From: a bacterium
GTDB taxonomy: Bacteria; RBG-13-66-14; B26-G2; WVWN01
Direction: 5' to 3'
Assembly (NCBI GenBank): GCA_035529855.1
Contig: DATKVX010000017.1
Location: 1-39,467 of the forward strand
Length of the DNA stretch: 39,467 nt
A model generated the notes under the pieces. It was given only the letters and a program-made list of their open reading frames with translations. It did no database searches and had not been told where the DNA came from. The translations under genes and the position numbers were made by a program. Positions 24,905 through 33,552 of the stretch are shown one piece after another (position 1 is the first letter of the stretch; the number at the start of each line of letters is the position of its first letter).

Positions 24905-25906
24905 TCACAAGAACCGCTTTAGCTCCGCCGCCCGGGCTATGGACGTCCCGTCTCGAGCTACGACGGCCGCCGCGGCGAGGTTCGCGAACGTCGCGGCCGC
25001 GGTTAAACCCAAACCCGCTCCCAACGCCACCGCCAACGCCGCGGTTACGGTATCGCCCGCCCCCGTTACGTCGACCACGTCGCGCGCCGCCGTAGGGAGG
25101 TGCAGCGCGCGGCCGCGCACCGGCCACGCGTACATTCCCTCCTCACCGGCGGTAATAACTAAATAGTGGACGTTAAGCCTCGCCGCCGCGGCGTCTATGG
25201 CGGCCCCGAGGTCGCCCCCGGCCAAGGCGTTACGTCCGGCGAGGTCGGCTAGCTCTTCCATATTGGCCACCGCGGCCGCGGCTCCGCGGAACTTCTTTAA
25301 GTCGCCGCGCGCGTTCGCCACCGAGACGACGCCCCGGCGCGCGCTCTCCGCGATAAGCCACTTCGCGAAGCCGGCGCTGAGCGTGCCGTTACCGTAATCC
25401 GATAGCACCAACGCCCGGGCGTTCTTCAAAGCCGCCGCGGCCAAAGCCCGCACCCGCCGCGCCGTCCCCCGGGCGGCCGGCCTCTTTTCCTGCCGGTACA
25501 CGTGGAAGAGGTGCTGGTTGTGCCGTTGCGCTTCGCGGCCTACGTACTTAATTTTAAACGTCGTCGGCCTCCCGGCCTCGGCGACCAGGCCGCCCGCGTC
25601 CACGCCCAATCCGTTTAAAAGTTCCGCCAAACGGACGCGCCGTTCGTCGTCGCCGGCGACGCCGACGAAGTACACGCGGGCACCCAACGCCGCGGCGTTA
25701 GCGGCGACGTTCGTAGCCTGACCGGGGGCGAACACTTCTTCGGCCGCCTCGAGCGCGACTACCGGCGCTTCCCTCGCCACCGAGTCCGCCCGGCCGTAGA
25801 CGTTCGCGTCCAGACACGGGTCTCCCGCGACGACGACGCGCGTCTTCTCCACCCGGCGCAATATCTCCGCCAGCTTTTGGGGCCGCACGTAAACAGCATA
25901 CGACAA
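24905..25906 (-). CDS. PfkB-family sugar kinase, RfaE1/HldE kinase-domain-like
   Basis: 333 residues. Overall pattern follows the heptose-7-phosphate kinase half of HldE: VVVAGDPCLDANVYGRADSVAREAP near the start, ATNVAANAAALGARVYFVGVAGDDE, and the ATP/anion-hole motif DVTGAGDTVTAAL with catalytic D285. Differences from HldE are the usual GGAANVA, here PGQATNVA, and the usual DPKG, here NARG (198-201), so the substrate may not be heptose-7-phosphate. No nucleotidylyltransferase domain is fused. If it is HldE-like it points to ADP-heptose for LPS or glycan synthesis. Start uncertain: TTG 25906 or GTG 25888, neither with a good ribosome site. Divergent from the carbamoyltransferase gene. Confidence 0.82.
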   Translation of the reverse strand: MSYAVYVRPQKLAEILRRVEKTRVVVAGDPCLDANVYGRADSVAREAPVVALEAAEEVFAPGQATNVAANAAALGARVYFVGVAGDDERRVRLAELLNGLGVDAGGLVAEAGRPTTFKIKYVGREAQRHNQHLFHVYRQEKRPAARGTARRVRALAAAALKNARALVLSDYGNGTLSAGFAKWLIAESARRGVVSVANARGDLKKFRGAAAAVANMEELADLAGRNALAGGDLGAAIDAAAARLNVHYLVITAGEEGMYAWPVRGRALHLPTAARDVVDVTGAGDTVTAALAVALGAGLGLTAAATFANLAAAAVVARDGTSIARAAELKRFL

Positions 25907-25969
25907 ACATACTTACGCGGCAATAAAAAACGGGCGGCTCGACGATACAAGCACGAACGCAAACATAAA

Positions 25970-25998
25970 TTGACTAAAGCCCCCGCTTATGTTATTTT
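25970..25998 (+). promoter_or_regulatory. Probable promoter of the carbamoyltransferase gene
   Basis: TTGACT (25970-25975), a 17-base spacer, TATTTT (25993-25998); leader about 26 bases to ATG 26031. The -35 is good and the -10 is weaker. Confidence 0.6.
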
Positions 25999-26030
25999 TA
26001 ATGCTAAAATTCACCGCAACCGGAGAATAT

Positions 26031-27740
26031 ATGAAAGTCTTAGGAATACATGACGGCCACAACGCCACCGCGGCGCTCGTCGAAGACGGCCGCGTCGTAG
26101 CGGCGATTTCCGAAGAAAGACTCGTCCGCGTCAAGAACATAGACTGCTTCCCCGAAAACGCCGTCGCCGAATGCCTCAGGCTGACCGGCTGTTCCGTGGA
26201 CGACGTCGACGTCGTCGCCTTCAACGGCGAACATCAACCGTACTCCCGTACCCGCGCCGAACTCATGGCGGCGTTCCGCCAAGCATCGAGCAGCCGCACC
26301 GCGGTCAGGAAATTCCTCAGGAGTACCCCCGTAAACCGCTATTTCCGCAAGCGGCGCCGCGCCGGCCGGCTCGAGGACGCGGTCCGCCTCGGCTTCGACG
26401 AGAAGCGCGTCCGCTTCGTCGAACACCACAACGCGCACGCCTACGCGGCGTACTGGTGTTCGCCGTGGCGGGAGGGCCCGGTCCTGATCCTGACGTGCGA
26501 CGGCTCGGGCGACGACCTGTGCGCCACCGTCAACGTAGGCCAAGACGGCAAGATCGAACGGATAGCCGCCGTCCACGAGAGCAACTCGCTCGGCATAATA
26601 TACGCCATAGCCACGACCCTCCTCGGCATGATGCCGTTGGAAGACGAGCACAAGGTCATGGGGATGGCGCCGTACGGCGCCCGGCGCCTCGCGTCCAAAC
26701 CGGAGGAAAACTGCTTCTCGGGCCTCTTCCGCGTCAACGGCCTGTCCTGGGAACGCGCCGACGGCCTGCCCGACGCTTACCGATCCTTCAAATACATGAG
26801 AGGACGGCTGGCCTTAACGCGCTTCGACAACGCCAGCGCATCCATCCAACTCCTCGCCGAGAAGGTCCTGGCGGAATGGGTCGCGAACTGCGTCCGCGAA
26901 ACCGGCATCAAACGAGTCGCGCTCTCCGGCGGCGTCTTCATGAACGTGAAGGCCAACAAAGTAGTATACGATTTGCCGGAAGTGGAGGAGCTCTTCGTAA
27001 TGCCGTCGTGCGGCGACGAATCCAATACCATCGGCGCGTGTTACGTGGTTTACGACGAGGAGCGGCGCCGCGCCGGCCTGGCCACCGACATACCTCCCCT
27101 GGGGCCCATCTATTTCGGCGGCGAATTCGGCGACGTCGATTGCGGGCGCGCGCTCGTCGCCGTAAGGCGCGCCGACGACGTTAAGGTTTCCGAACCCGAA
27201 GATATCGATTGGGAATTGGGCCGGCTGGTGGGGGCGGGTAACATCGCGGCGCGCTACGCCGGCCGGATGGAATTCGGCGCCCGGGCGTTGGGCAACCGGT
27301 CCATACTGGCCGACCCCACCGACATGGCCGTCATCCCCAGAATAAACGAGATGATAAAAAGCCGCGACTTCTGGATGCCCTTCGCGCCTTCGGTTCTGGC
27401 CGAACGGGCCGAGGAGTACGCCGTCAAACCCAAAGCTATGGCCGCGCCGTACATGGTCATGGCCTTCGACTCCACCGCTCAACGCGACGAGTACCGCGCC
27501 GCGACCCATCCGTACGACAAGACGACGCGGCCGCAGGAAGTATTCGAAGATTGGAACCCCCGTTACTACCGGGTGCTGAAATCTTTCGAGGAGGCGACGG
27601 GCCGCGGCATAGTACTAAACACCTCTTTCAATCTCCACGGGTACCCCATCGTCTACAAGCCGGAGGAAGCGGTGGAGGTGTTCCTTCGCTCCAGCCTGGA
27701 CGCGCTGGCGTTGGGGCCCTACCTCGTCCAGCGGAAGTAA
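26031..27740 (+). CDS. NodU/CmcH-family carbamoyltransferase
   Basis: 569 residues from ATG 26031 (MKVLGIHDGHNATAALVEDG), with CCGGAG 6 bases upstream; the frame reaches 25989 but without a ribosome site. The N-terminal ASKHA/TsaD-like domain has the metal-binding EHHNAHAYAAYW (H132, H133, H136), CDGSGDD and the conserved LSGGVFMNVKANK; the C-terminal domain has GRMEFGARALGNRSILADP and GIVLNTSFNLHGYPIV, all hallmark motifs. It should use carbamoyl phosphate and ATP, through carbamoyl-AMP, to carbamoylate a hydroxyl, usually of a sugar or secondary metabolite. No glycosyltransferase or biosynthetic cluster is adjacent, so the acceptor is unknown; the divergent sugar kinase hints at a glycan. 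Confidence 0.94.
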   Translation: MKVLGIHDGHNATAALVEDGRVVAAISEERLVRVKNIDCFPENAVAECLRLTGCSVDDVDVVAFNGEHQPYSRTRAELMAAFRQASSSRTAVRKFLRSTPVNRYFRKRRRAGRLEDAVRLGFDEKRVRFVEHHNAHAYAAYWCSPWREGPVLILTCDGSGDDLCATVNVGQDGKIERIAAVHESNSLGIIYAIATTLLGMMPLEDEHKVMGMAPYGARRLASKPEENCFSGLFRVNGLSWERADGLPDAYRSFKYMRGRLALTRFDNASASIQLLAEKVLAEWVANCVRETGIKRVALSGGVFMNVKANKVVYDLPEVEELFVMPSCGDESNTIGACYVVYDEERRRAGLATDIPPLGPIYFGGEFGDVDCGRALVAVRRADDVKVSEPEDIDWELGRLVGAGNIAARYAGRMEFGARALGNRSILADPTDMAVIPRINEMIKSRDFWMPFAPSVLAERAEEYAVKPKAMAAPYMVMAFDSTAQRDEYRAATHPYDKTTRPQEVFEDWNPRYYRVLKSFEEATGRGIVLNTSFNLHGYPIVYKPEEAVEVFLRSSLDALALGPYLVQRK

Positions 27741-27758
27741 CCCGCCGGGAATAAAATT

Positions 27759-27785
27759 AAAGGCGGCCGAGAGGCCGCCTTTTTT
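27759..27785. terminator. Strong intrinsic terminator, usable from both sides
   Basis: A 10-bp perfect stem AAAGGCGGCC / GGCCGCCTTT (27759-27768 and 27773-27782) with GAGA loop is followed by a T-run. On the minus strand it is followed by TTTAATTTTATT-like sequence. It separates the convergent carbamoyltransferase gene and the end of the nine-gene minus-strand operon. Confidence 0.93.
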
Positions 27786-27802
27786 GCTATCCTGCCGCGC
27801 GT

Positions 27803-28069
27803 TTAAAATTTCCCGAAGAAAATTAAAACGCCGAAAGCGACGAAGAGGACGCCGGCAACTTTTTGGATAACGGTCGGCGGGACCAACTTCGCGATGCCCA
27901 CCCCCAGGAAGACGCCGACGAAGGTCAACGCCGCCAGGGCCAGCGCGGCGCCGAAAAATACGTGCCACGGCTTGCCGGTTTGCGACGCCATCGCGATGGC
28001 CGCGAGTTGCGTCTTGTCGCCGAGTTCGGCAAGGAAAATCAACCCAAACGCGGTAACGAAGGTCTTCAT
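27803..28069 (-). CDS. GDT1/TMEM165 (UPF0016) family membrane protein, single-repeat form
   Basis: 88 residues from ATG 28069 (MKTFVTAFGLIFLAELGDKT); AAGGAG 10 bases upstream is provided by the end of the preceding gene. The family motif E-x-G-D-K-T is present, and there are three hydrophobic helices. Most family members are about 200 residues and carry two such repeats with two E-x-G-D motifs that form a cation path (Mn2+/Ca2+ with H+). This has one repeat, so it would have to work as a dimer or with a second half encoded elsewhere. Last gene of the operon, followed by a terminator. Confidence 0.88.
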   Translation of the reverse strand: MKTFVTAFGLIFLAELGDKTQLAAIAMASQTGKPWHVFFGAALALAALTFVGVFLGVGIAKLVPPTVIQKVAGVLFVAFGVLIFFGKF

Positions 28070-28083
28070 AATTCGCGTTCTCC

Positions 28084-31000
28084 TTAAAGTTTCGCTTCTT
28101 CCCGGAAGCGGGCCACGCGGTCCAACCAATACTGCCAATCGTGTTTACTAAATACGCGTTCGGCCGACTCGAGGTAATGGGCGGCGTCGTCGCGGCGGCC
28201 CGACGCGAAGCAAGCCTGCGCCAAACGGAAGGCGGCGCGCGGCCAGTGCAAGAAATCGCGGCCGTCGGTCTGGCGCATTACCCAGTCGAATTCGGCCGCC
28301 GACCCGGCCGCGTCCCCCAGAAATAATTTAAGCTCGCCGAGCCGCAAGCGGCCCTCGTGTACCTCTTCGGCCTTCTTCGCCGCGGCCACCGCCGCCGCCA
28401 CTTCTTCCACCATCTCGGCCGCGCGCCCGGCATCCCGCCGCGCCAGCGCCAAATCGGCGTCGAGGTTCGCCCGGGCGAGGGCGGCGGTCTCCCGGGACGG
28501 CGGCTCGAGCGCGAAGACCGCCCGGTAGTGGCGACGGAACTCGTCGGAGTCGTACGCGCCGGCGTCCACCTCTACGCGCGCTCCCAATAATTCGGCGTAA
28601 AATTTATGCGCCGCCGACCCGATCTGAGCGGCCGCCTCCAAAGCCGCCGCTGCGTGTTCGCGCGCCGCGTCCCACCGGCCCCGGCAACGTTCGAGCTCGC
28701 CTACGTTAATATGTGCCCCGGATAAGATTTCGTAGCTGGAGATATCCTCGGCCAACGCCACCGCTTCCCGGCCGTATTCCTCGGCCTTCGAAGGCTCGAG
28801 GTACAGGTAATAAGCTATCAAATTGCAGACCGCGGCTGCCTCGGTCCGGCGGGTGCCGATGCGCCGCGTTATCTCCAGCGCCCGTTCGGCGAAATCCACC
28901 GCGTCGTGATAACGCCCTAAAAGGTAGTCGGCGAAGCCCAAGTTAGTTAAAGCGATGGCCTGCCCCGGTAGATCTCCGGCCTGTTGCCAAATATATAGGC
29001 CGTCGTGGAAATACTCCAGCGCTCGCTCCGGTTCGTCGGCGTTCAAATAATCGGACCCTATAATATTGTAACAATACGCGACGGCTACGTCGTCGCCGGC
29101 CTCGGTGAAACGCGCTAACGCTTCGGCTATAGCCCGACGGCGCGCGCCGTCTTCGCCCAAACACGCTAAAACCTTTACCAAAGATTGGAGCGTCTTCCCT
29201 TCCAGAAGGGGTTCGTTCAAAGCGTTATAGATATTTCGCGCGTCCTCCAAGTACAGCCGTGCTTCACGATTCTCCCCCAATTCGCTATAAGCTTTACCGG
29301 CCAGGCACAATAGCTTCGCCCTCGCGACCGACGTCTCGGCATACTTCAACTCTTCCTCGGCGAGCTCGAGAGCACGCTTCGGGTCGGCGTAGTCCAGAAG
29401 ACAAGAAGACAACTTCTCGATTAATTCCACTCTTAAACCGGGGTCTACCGGGCCCACGTCACGGACGCACTCGAACGCGCGTTGGTAATGCGATATCGCC
29501 TCCAAAAGCGCGTAAACCGCCGCCGCCCGGTCCCCCGCCGCCTTGAGATGCTCGACCGCGTCCCGATTTCGTCCGGCCTCCAAAAGGTAGTGTGCCACCA
29601 TTCCCGGTTCGGTACCCCTCTTTTCGGCCGCGCGAGCGATCGCGGAAAAAATCGCGCTTCGCTCCTTCTTAATTAAAGATTCGTACAAAACCTCTCCCGT
29701 TACGTCGTGAGCGAACGAGAACCTCCCTCCCGAAACCGTCAGGACCCCGACGCGCTCGAGCTCGGCGATTAACTCGTCGACGACCTCGCGGATTTCAGCG
29801 GGCGCTACGTCGCGCACCAACGCGAGCTCGCCCTCCAACCCTACGCACGACGCTATCTTCGCTACTTTCGACGCCTCCGGGCTCAACCTGTCCGCGCGCG
29901 CCCGGGCCGCCGCCTTAACCGACGCCGGCGGCTTGAAAGCCTCCCCCGCCCCCCGGGTCAAAACCGCCGCCGCGACTTCCTCGCAGTACAAAGGGTTACC
30001 CCTCGCCCACGTAATAATGCGCCGCAGCAATTCCGGCGCGAGGCGCTCGCGGGGGATTAGAGCGCGGACCAGCTCTGCGACGTCGCCGTCCGCCAACGGC
30101 GGCAACTCGACGACGTCCGCGGTAACGCGCCGCAGAAGCTCCGGCTCCCGCGCCGTTACGATTAACAATAACCGAAGCTTATTTACGCGAGAGGCGAAGC
30201 GCGAGAGGAGCAGGAAATCCGCGTTCGACGCCCATTGCGCGTCCTCGAGTATTAACACCGCCGGCCCTCTCGCGGCCACGTCGGCCCAAACGGTTTCGAA
30301 TAACTCGTAAAGCCGTTCGAACCGCGCGACGCCCCTAAGTTGTTCGGTAATAGGGGTTTCGAGGGGGTGCTGCTCTAAAACCGCGCTCAAGAGCGGCGCC
30401 GCCTCGAGCAACTCCGGCTTCCCGGCGCGGAGGAGGTCCTCGGCCCGCTCGAGATAGCTCGCGCCGGAGAAGTGCGCCAGCGCATCGCTCAACGGGCTTC
30501 GGAACGCCGCGTACGAAACCTCGACCGTTACCGGTAAACATTTGCCGACGAAAACGCGTACGTCTTCCAGGCCCGCCAAAGCCTCCGTCACGAGGCGCGT
30601 TTTGCCTATCCCCGGGCCGCCGGAAATACCGACCGCCGCGCCCCGCCCCGCGCGGAGGTCTTCCAACGTACGACGCAACCTCAGCAATTCCCCGTCCCGA
30701 CCGACGAACACCTTACGCGACGGCGCGACTCCCGCAAACGAATCGGCGAACCCGTCGACGATAAAACCGGTTTCGGCAAGGCCGTCGGGGGTAGTAGCGC
30801 CGAGCGATACCGGCTTCACCGTGAATAACCGCCGCACTTGGTCCGCCGCCGCGGCGCTTAATAAAACCGTATTAGGCCGGGCGTTGTTTCGTAAGCGGGC
30901 GGCGTTTTCGACGGTCGAACCCAGGGCCACGTAATCGGCCGCGGCGACGTTGGCCCCCACCCGGACCACGCCGAAATCGACCGCGAACCTGGTCGCGACG

Positions 31001-31392
31001 TTTTGGCCCGACGCGGCGTGCAACCGCTTCGAGACGTCGGCTATGCAGTCGCGCGACGCAAAGGCGGCGCGTACGGCCAGCTCCACTTCCCGCTCCCTCG
31101 CTACCGGCGCGCCGAAAATCGCCGTTAGGCCGGCGGTATACCTGTTAATCACCGTACCCCCGTGCGCCGTACACGCGTCGTCGAGGGCCGCCATACATTC
31201 GGCTACGTAATCGGAAACCTGCGCCGTAGGCATACTGCCCACGAGCTTCGCCAACCCCTGCACGTCGCCCGCCAGGCATGCTACCTCGCGCAACTCGACG
31301 CCGTAACCGCCGGCCCGACCGACCGGCGCGCCGCAAACGGGACAGAAGTTAGCGTCGGCCCTTACCGTCGCGTGGCAAGATGGACATAGCAT
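28084..31392 (-). CDS. Zinc ribbon - degenerate class III cyclase - AAA/STAND ATPase - TPR regulator-like protein
   Basis: 1102 residues. A zinc ribbon (CPSC 3-6, CPVC 17-20), then a class III nucleotidyl cyclase fold (about 33-205), a STAND-type ATPase (about 228-560; Walker A GGPGIGKT with K264, Walker B VLILEDAQW with E383/D384), and a long TPR-type helical array (about 620-1090). The cyclase domain keeps the first metal Asp (D43 in AGDVQG) and D153, but where active enzymes read K-F-L-G-D-G it has N-R-Y-T-A-G (N83, A87), and the transition-state Asn of V-N-x-A-A-R is Glu (E162). It is therefore probably inactive as a cyclase and may act as a nucleotide or protein sensor controlling the ATPase. 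The domain order is common in MalT/LuxR-like signalling ATPases, without a DNA-binding domain here. ATG 31392, 18 bases after the formiminotransferase gene. Confidence 0.9.
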   Translation of the reverse strand: MLCPSCHATVRADANFCPVCGAPVGRAGGYGVELREVACLAGDVQGLAKLVGSMPTAQVSDYVAECMAALDDACTAHGGTVINRYTAGLTAIFGAPVAREREVELAVRAAFASRDCIADVSKRLHAASGQNVATRFAVDFGVVRVGANVAAADYVALGSTVENAARLRNNARPNTVLLSAAAADQVRRLFTVKPVSLGATTPDGLAETGFIVDGFADSFAGVAPSRKVFVGRDGELLRLRRTLEDLRAGRGAAVGISGGPGIGKTRLVTEALAGLEDVRVFVGKCLPVTVEVSYAAFRSPLSDALAHFSGASYLERAEDLLRAGKPELLEAAPLLSAVLEQHPLETPITEQLRGVARFERLYELFETVWADVAARGPAVLILEDAQWASNADFLLLSRFASRVNKLRLLLIVTAREPELLRRVTADVVELPPLADGDVAELVRALIPRERLAPELLRRIITWARGNPLYCEEVAAAVLTRGAGEAFKPPASVKAAARARADRLSPEASKVAKIASCVGLEGELALVRDVAPAEIREVVDELIAELERVGVLTVSGGRFSFAHDVTGEVLYESLIKKERSAIFSAIARAAEKRGTEPGMVAHYLLEAGRNRDAVEHLKAAGDRAAAVYALLEAISHYQRAFECVRDVGPVDPGLRVELIEKLSSCLLDYADPKRALELAEEELKYAETSVARAKLLCLAGKAYSELGENREARLYLEDARNIYNALNEPLLEGKTLQSLVKVLACLGEDGARRRAIAEALARFTEAGDDVAVAYCYNIIGSDYLNADEPERALEYFHDGLYIWQQAGDLPGQAIALTNLGFADYLLGRYHDAVDFAERALEITRRIGTRRTEAAAVCNLIAYYLYLEPSKAEEYGREAVALAEDISSYEILSGAHINVGELERCRGRWDAAREHAAAALEAAAQIGSAAHKFYAELLGARVEVDAGAYDSDEFRRHYRAVFALEPPSRETAALARANLDADLALARRDAGRAAEMVEEVAAAVAAAKKAEEVHEGRLRLGELKLFLGDAAGSAAEFDWVMRQTDGRDFLHWPRAAFRLAQACFASGRRDDAAHYLESAERVFSKHDWQYWLDRVARFREEAKL

Positions 31393-31410
31393 AGCCGTTA
31401 CGTTCCGCCG

Positions 31411-32319
31411 TTAATCCGGCGACGCTTCGAATATCTGCGCCTCGAGGACCTGCTCGCGTTTGAAGTCGTCCAGCTGTAAGTACCAGGCCGCGCAATCGAG
31501 CAGCGCCTGCAACGGCGACATACCGACGAGCTCGGTGTTGATAATGGGGACGCCGTAACGCGCGGCCTCACGACGTATCAACTCCACGACGCGGAAGACG
31601 GGCGTTTTCTCGTAGTTCGTCAGGTTCATCGAAACCTGCGCCACGTTCGGGTCTTCGGTGGCGAAGCCTTTGGCCTTGACGAACCGAAGGCCGCCGCCGA
31701 GAAAGCGCACCTCGTTCGCGATCTTCTCCGCCACTTCCAACCTGTTAGTCCCCAAGTTGACGTTGAAGGCGATGAGGAACGGCCTCGCGCTGACCGCGGT
31801 GCATCCGGCCGTGGGGTGTACCTCGGCCGGGCCGAAATCGGGCTTCCAGGCCGGGTCTTTAATCTTCTCGAAAAACCCCTCGAACTGCCCTTTCCGGACG
31901 GTGGCGAGGTTCTTGCGCTGCGAAGACGTCGCGCTGTCCTCGTACAGGTAAACCGGAACGTTGAACTTCTCCGCGATCATCTCGCCCACTTCGCGCGAGA
32001 GCTCGACGCAATCGTCGGTGGTCGCCCCCACTATCGGGACGAACGGCACGACGTCCACCGCGCCCATCCGGGGATGTTCGCCCTTTTGCTTGGTGAGGTC
32101 GACGTGTTTGAGCGTCTCGTCGAAGAGCGCCTCCACCGCGGCCGGAAGCGAGTTCCGGTCCCCGACCATCGTAAAGACGGTCCGGTTCTGAGCCGCGTCG
32201 GGGGCGACGTTCAACAGCCGTACGCCTTCCACCGCCCGTATCCGTTCGGCTACTTTTTCGACGACATCCAGTTTCGTACCTTCGCTGATGTTGGGAACGC
32301 ATTCAATTATCTCGGCCAT
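31411..32319 (-). CDS. ftcD: Glutamate formimidoyltransferase (FTCD N-terminal-type)
   Basis: 302 residues, the size of the stand-alone formiminotransferase domain. It transfers the formimino group of N-formiminoglutamate to tetrahydrofolate. MAEIIECVPNISEG, GEHPRMGAVDVVPFVP with catalytic H82, YLYEDSA, and GPAEVHPTAGCTAVSARPFLIAFNVNL are all diagnostic. There is no fused cyclodeaminase domain and no hutH, hutU or hutI nearby, so the source of formiminoglutamate is unclear. AGGAGG precedes ATG 32319. It lies 40 bases after the creatininase-family gene. Confidence 0.96.
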   Translation of the reverse strand: MAEIIECVPNISEGTKLDVVEKVAERIRAVEGVRLLNVAPDAAQNRTVFTMVGDRNSLPAAVEALFDETLKHVDLTKQKGEHPRMGAVDVVPFVPIVGATTDDCVELSREVGEMIAEKFNVPVYLYEDSATSSQRKNLATVRKGQFEGFFEKIKDPAWKPDFGPAEVHPTAGCTAVSARPFLIAFNVNLGTNRLEVAEKIANEVRFLGGGLRFVKAKGFATEDPNVAQVSMNLTNYEKTPVFRVVELIRREAARYGVPIINTELVGMSPLQALLDCAAWYLQLDDFKREQVLEAQIFEASPD

Positions 32320-32359
32320 ACCAACTCAACCTCCTAACGCCGTTATACTTGAATAAATA

Positions 32360-33115
32360 CTATTTTCCAAGCTCCTCGCGCCAACCGGCGAACGCTTCCG
32401 CGACCGCCTGGGCGCAGTGCTCTTCGATTAACGCCATATACTTTTTCGCTTTCTCCGCGTCCGCGGACGGCATCCCCTTGCCGGCCTCTCGCGTGCCTAC
32501 CGGCCGCGGGAACGGCATCCGGAATACCCCTTTGTCGTACGTCGCGGCCTTCAAACCCTTGAGCATATCGGCCTTCACCAGCTCGGGCCTCGCGGCGAGG
32601 ACGCCGGCGGTCTCCTCCGCGGCGCCGTGGCCGCCCTCGGCGCCGAACACCTCTTCGCTCGCCTCCGGCGCCAGTAACCACCAATGGAGCACGATAGTGA
32701 ACAGGCCGGTATCCCGATACGCGGCTTGCGCCGCCTCCTTCAGCTCGTCTATATGGCCGCCGTGGCCGTTCACGACGACGAGCTTGCCGAATCCCATCCG
32801 GCCGAAGCCGACGAAGATTTCGGTTACGTATTGCGTAAACGTCGCCGACGTGACGGTATGCGAACCGGGATACGGCAGCAGGCTCCGCGTAACGCCGTAG
32901 TTCACCGTCGGCGCGATTATTAAATTTAACCGCCCGGCGAGCCGTTCCGCGAGGTATTCGGGTATTATTATATCGGTCCCGAGCGGGATGCCGCCGTGCG
33001 CCTCGACGGTTCCAATCGGTATAACGACGCCGTCGTACTTTGCCGGCACCAGCGCCCCGAATTCTTTCCAATTGAGCTCCGCCAACCGCGGCGCGCTACC
33101 CTTTTCTTCGGCCAT
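32360..33115 (-). CDS. Creatininase-family metal-dependent amidohydrolase
   Basis: 251 residues from ATG 33115, with GGGAG just upstream; an in-frame TTG at 33130 is less likely. Metal-binding residues of the family are visible: E38 and H40 (GTVEAHG), D48 (PLGTDIIIP), H118-H121 region (VVNGHGGH), and a Glu pair in GGHGAAEETAGVLA. Members hydrolyse creatinine, FAPy intermediates of deazaflavin and riboflavin pathways, or mycofactocin precursors, so the substrate cannot be fixed by family. It neighbours a YjbQ-type gene and formiminotransferase, which suggests a small-molecule or one-carbon/cofactor pathway. Inferred operon member. Confidence 0.92.
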   Translation of the reverse strand: MAEEKGSAPRLAELNWKEFGALVPAKYDGVVIPIGTVEAHGGIPLGTDIIIPEYLAERLAGRLNLIIAPTVNYGVTRSLLPYPGSHTVTSATFTQYVTEIFVGFGRMGFGKLVVVNGHGGHIDELKEAAQAAYRDTGLFTIVLHWWLLAPEASEEVFGAEGGHGAAEETAGVLAARPELVKADMLKGLKAATYDKGVFRMPFPRPVGTREAGKGMPSADAEKAKKYMALIEEHCAQAVAEAFAGWREELGK

Positions 33116-33132
33116 ATTTTTCTCCCGCAAAC

Positions 33133-33552
33133 CTAGTCGCCGACGACGGTTACCGTGATTTCCCGGCGCCGTTTTTTATTGTCGAAGTCAATGAAGACCA
33201 CCTGTTGCCACGTACCCAACGACGGCGCGCCGCCCGCGACCGGAAACGCGAACGTGGGCCCGAGGAGCGACGAGCGGACATGCGAGTGGCCGTTGCCGTC
33301 GCCCCAGCGCTCGTCGTGGCCGTATCGCTCGCCCTTGGGAGCGAACTTCTCGAAAAGCCTTTTAATGTCCGATACCAACCCGGGCTCGTATTCGACGGTC
33401 GTAATGCCGACGGTCGAGCCGGCCGACGCTACCAGCCCTATACCATCCTTCACGCCCGAGGCCGCGACCAACCGCACCACCTCGGCCGTAACGTCGTGGA
33501 TGTCGGCATCGCCCTTACACGAGAGCTCGAACGAATCGCGGTAAACGGTCAT
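33133..33552 (-). CDS. YjbQ family protein (UPF0047, secondary thiamin-phosphate synthase type)
   Basis: 139 residues, full length. GNGHSHVRSSLLGPTFAFPV and LGTWQQVVFIDFDNKKRRREITVTVV are the family signature. Members form compact beta-rich trimers, and some show weak thiamin-phosphate synthase activity, so the name is provisional. ATG 33552 overlaps the bioY stop (ATGA), and its own stop is 17 bases before the creatininase-family start. No thiamin genes are adjacent. Confidence 0.93.
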   Translation of the reverse strand: MTVYRDSFELSCKGDADIHDVTAEVVRLVAASGVKDGIGLVASAGSTVGITTVEYEPGLVSDIKRLFEKFAPKGERYGHDERWGDGNGHSHVRSSLLGPTFAFPVAGGAPSLGTWQQVVFIDFDNKKRRREITVTVVGD

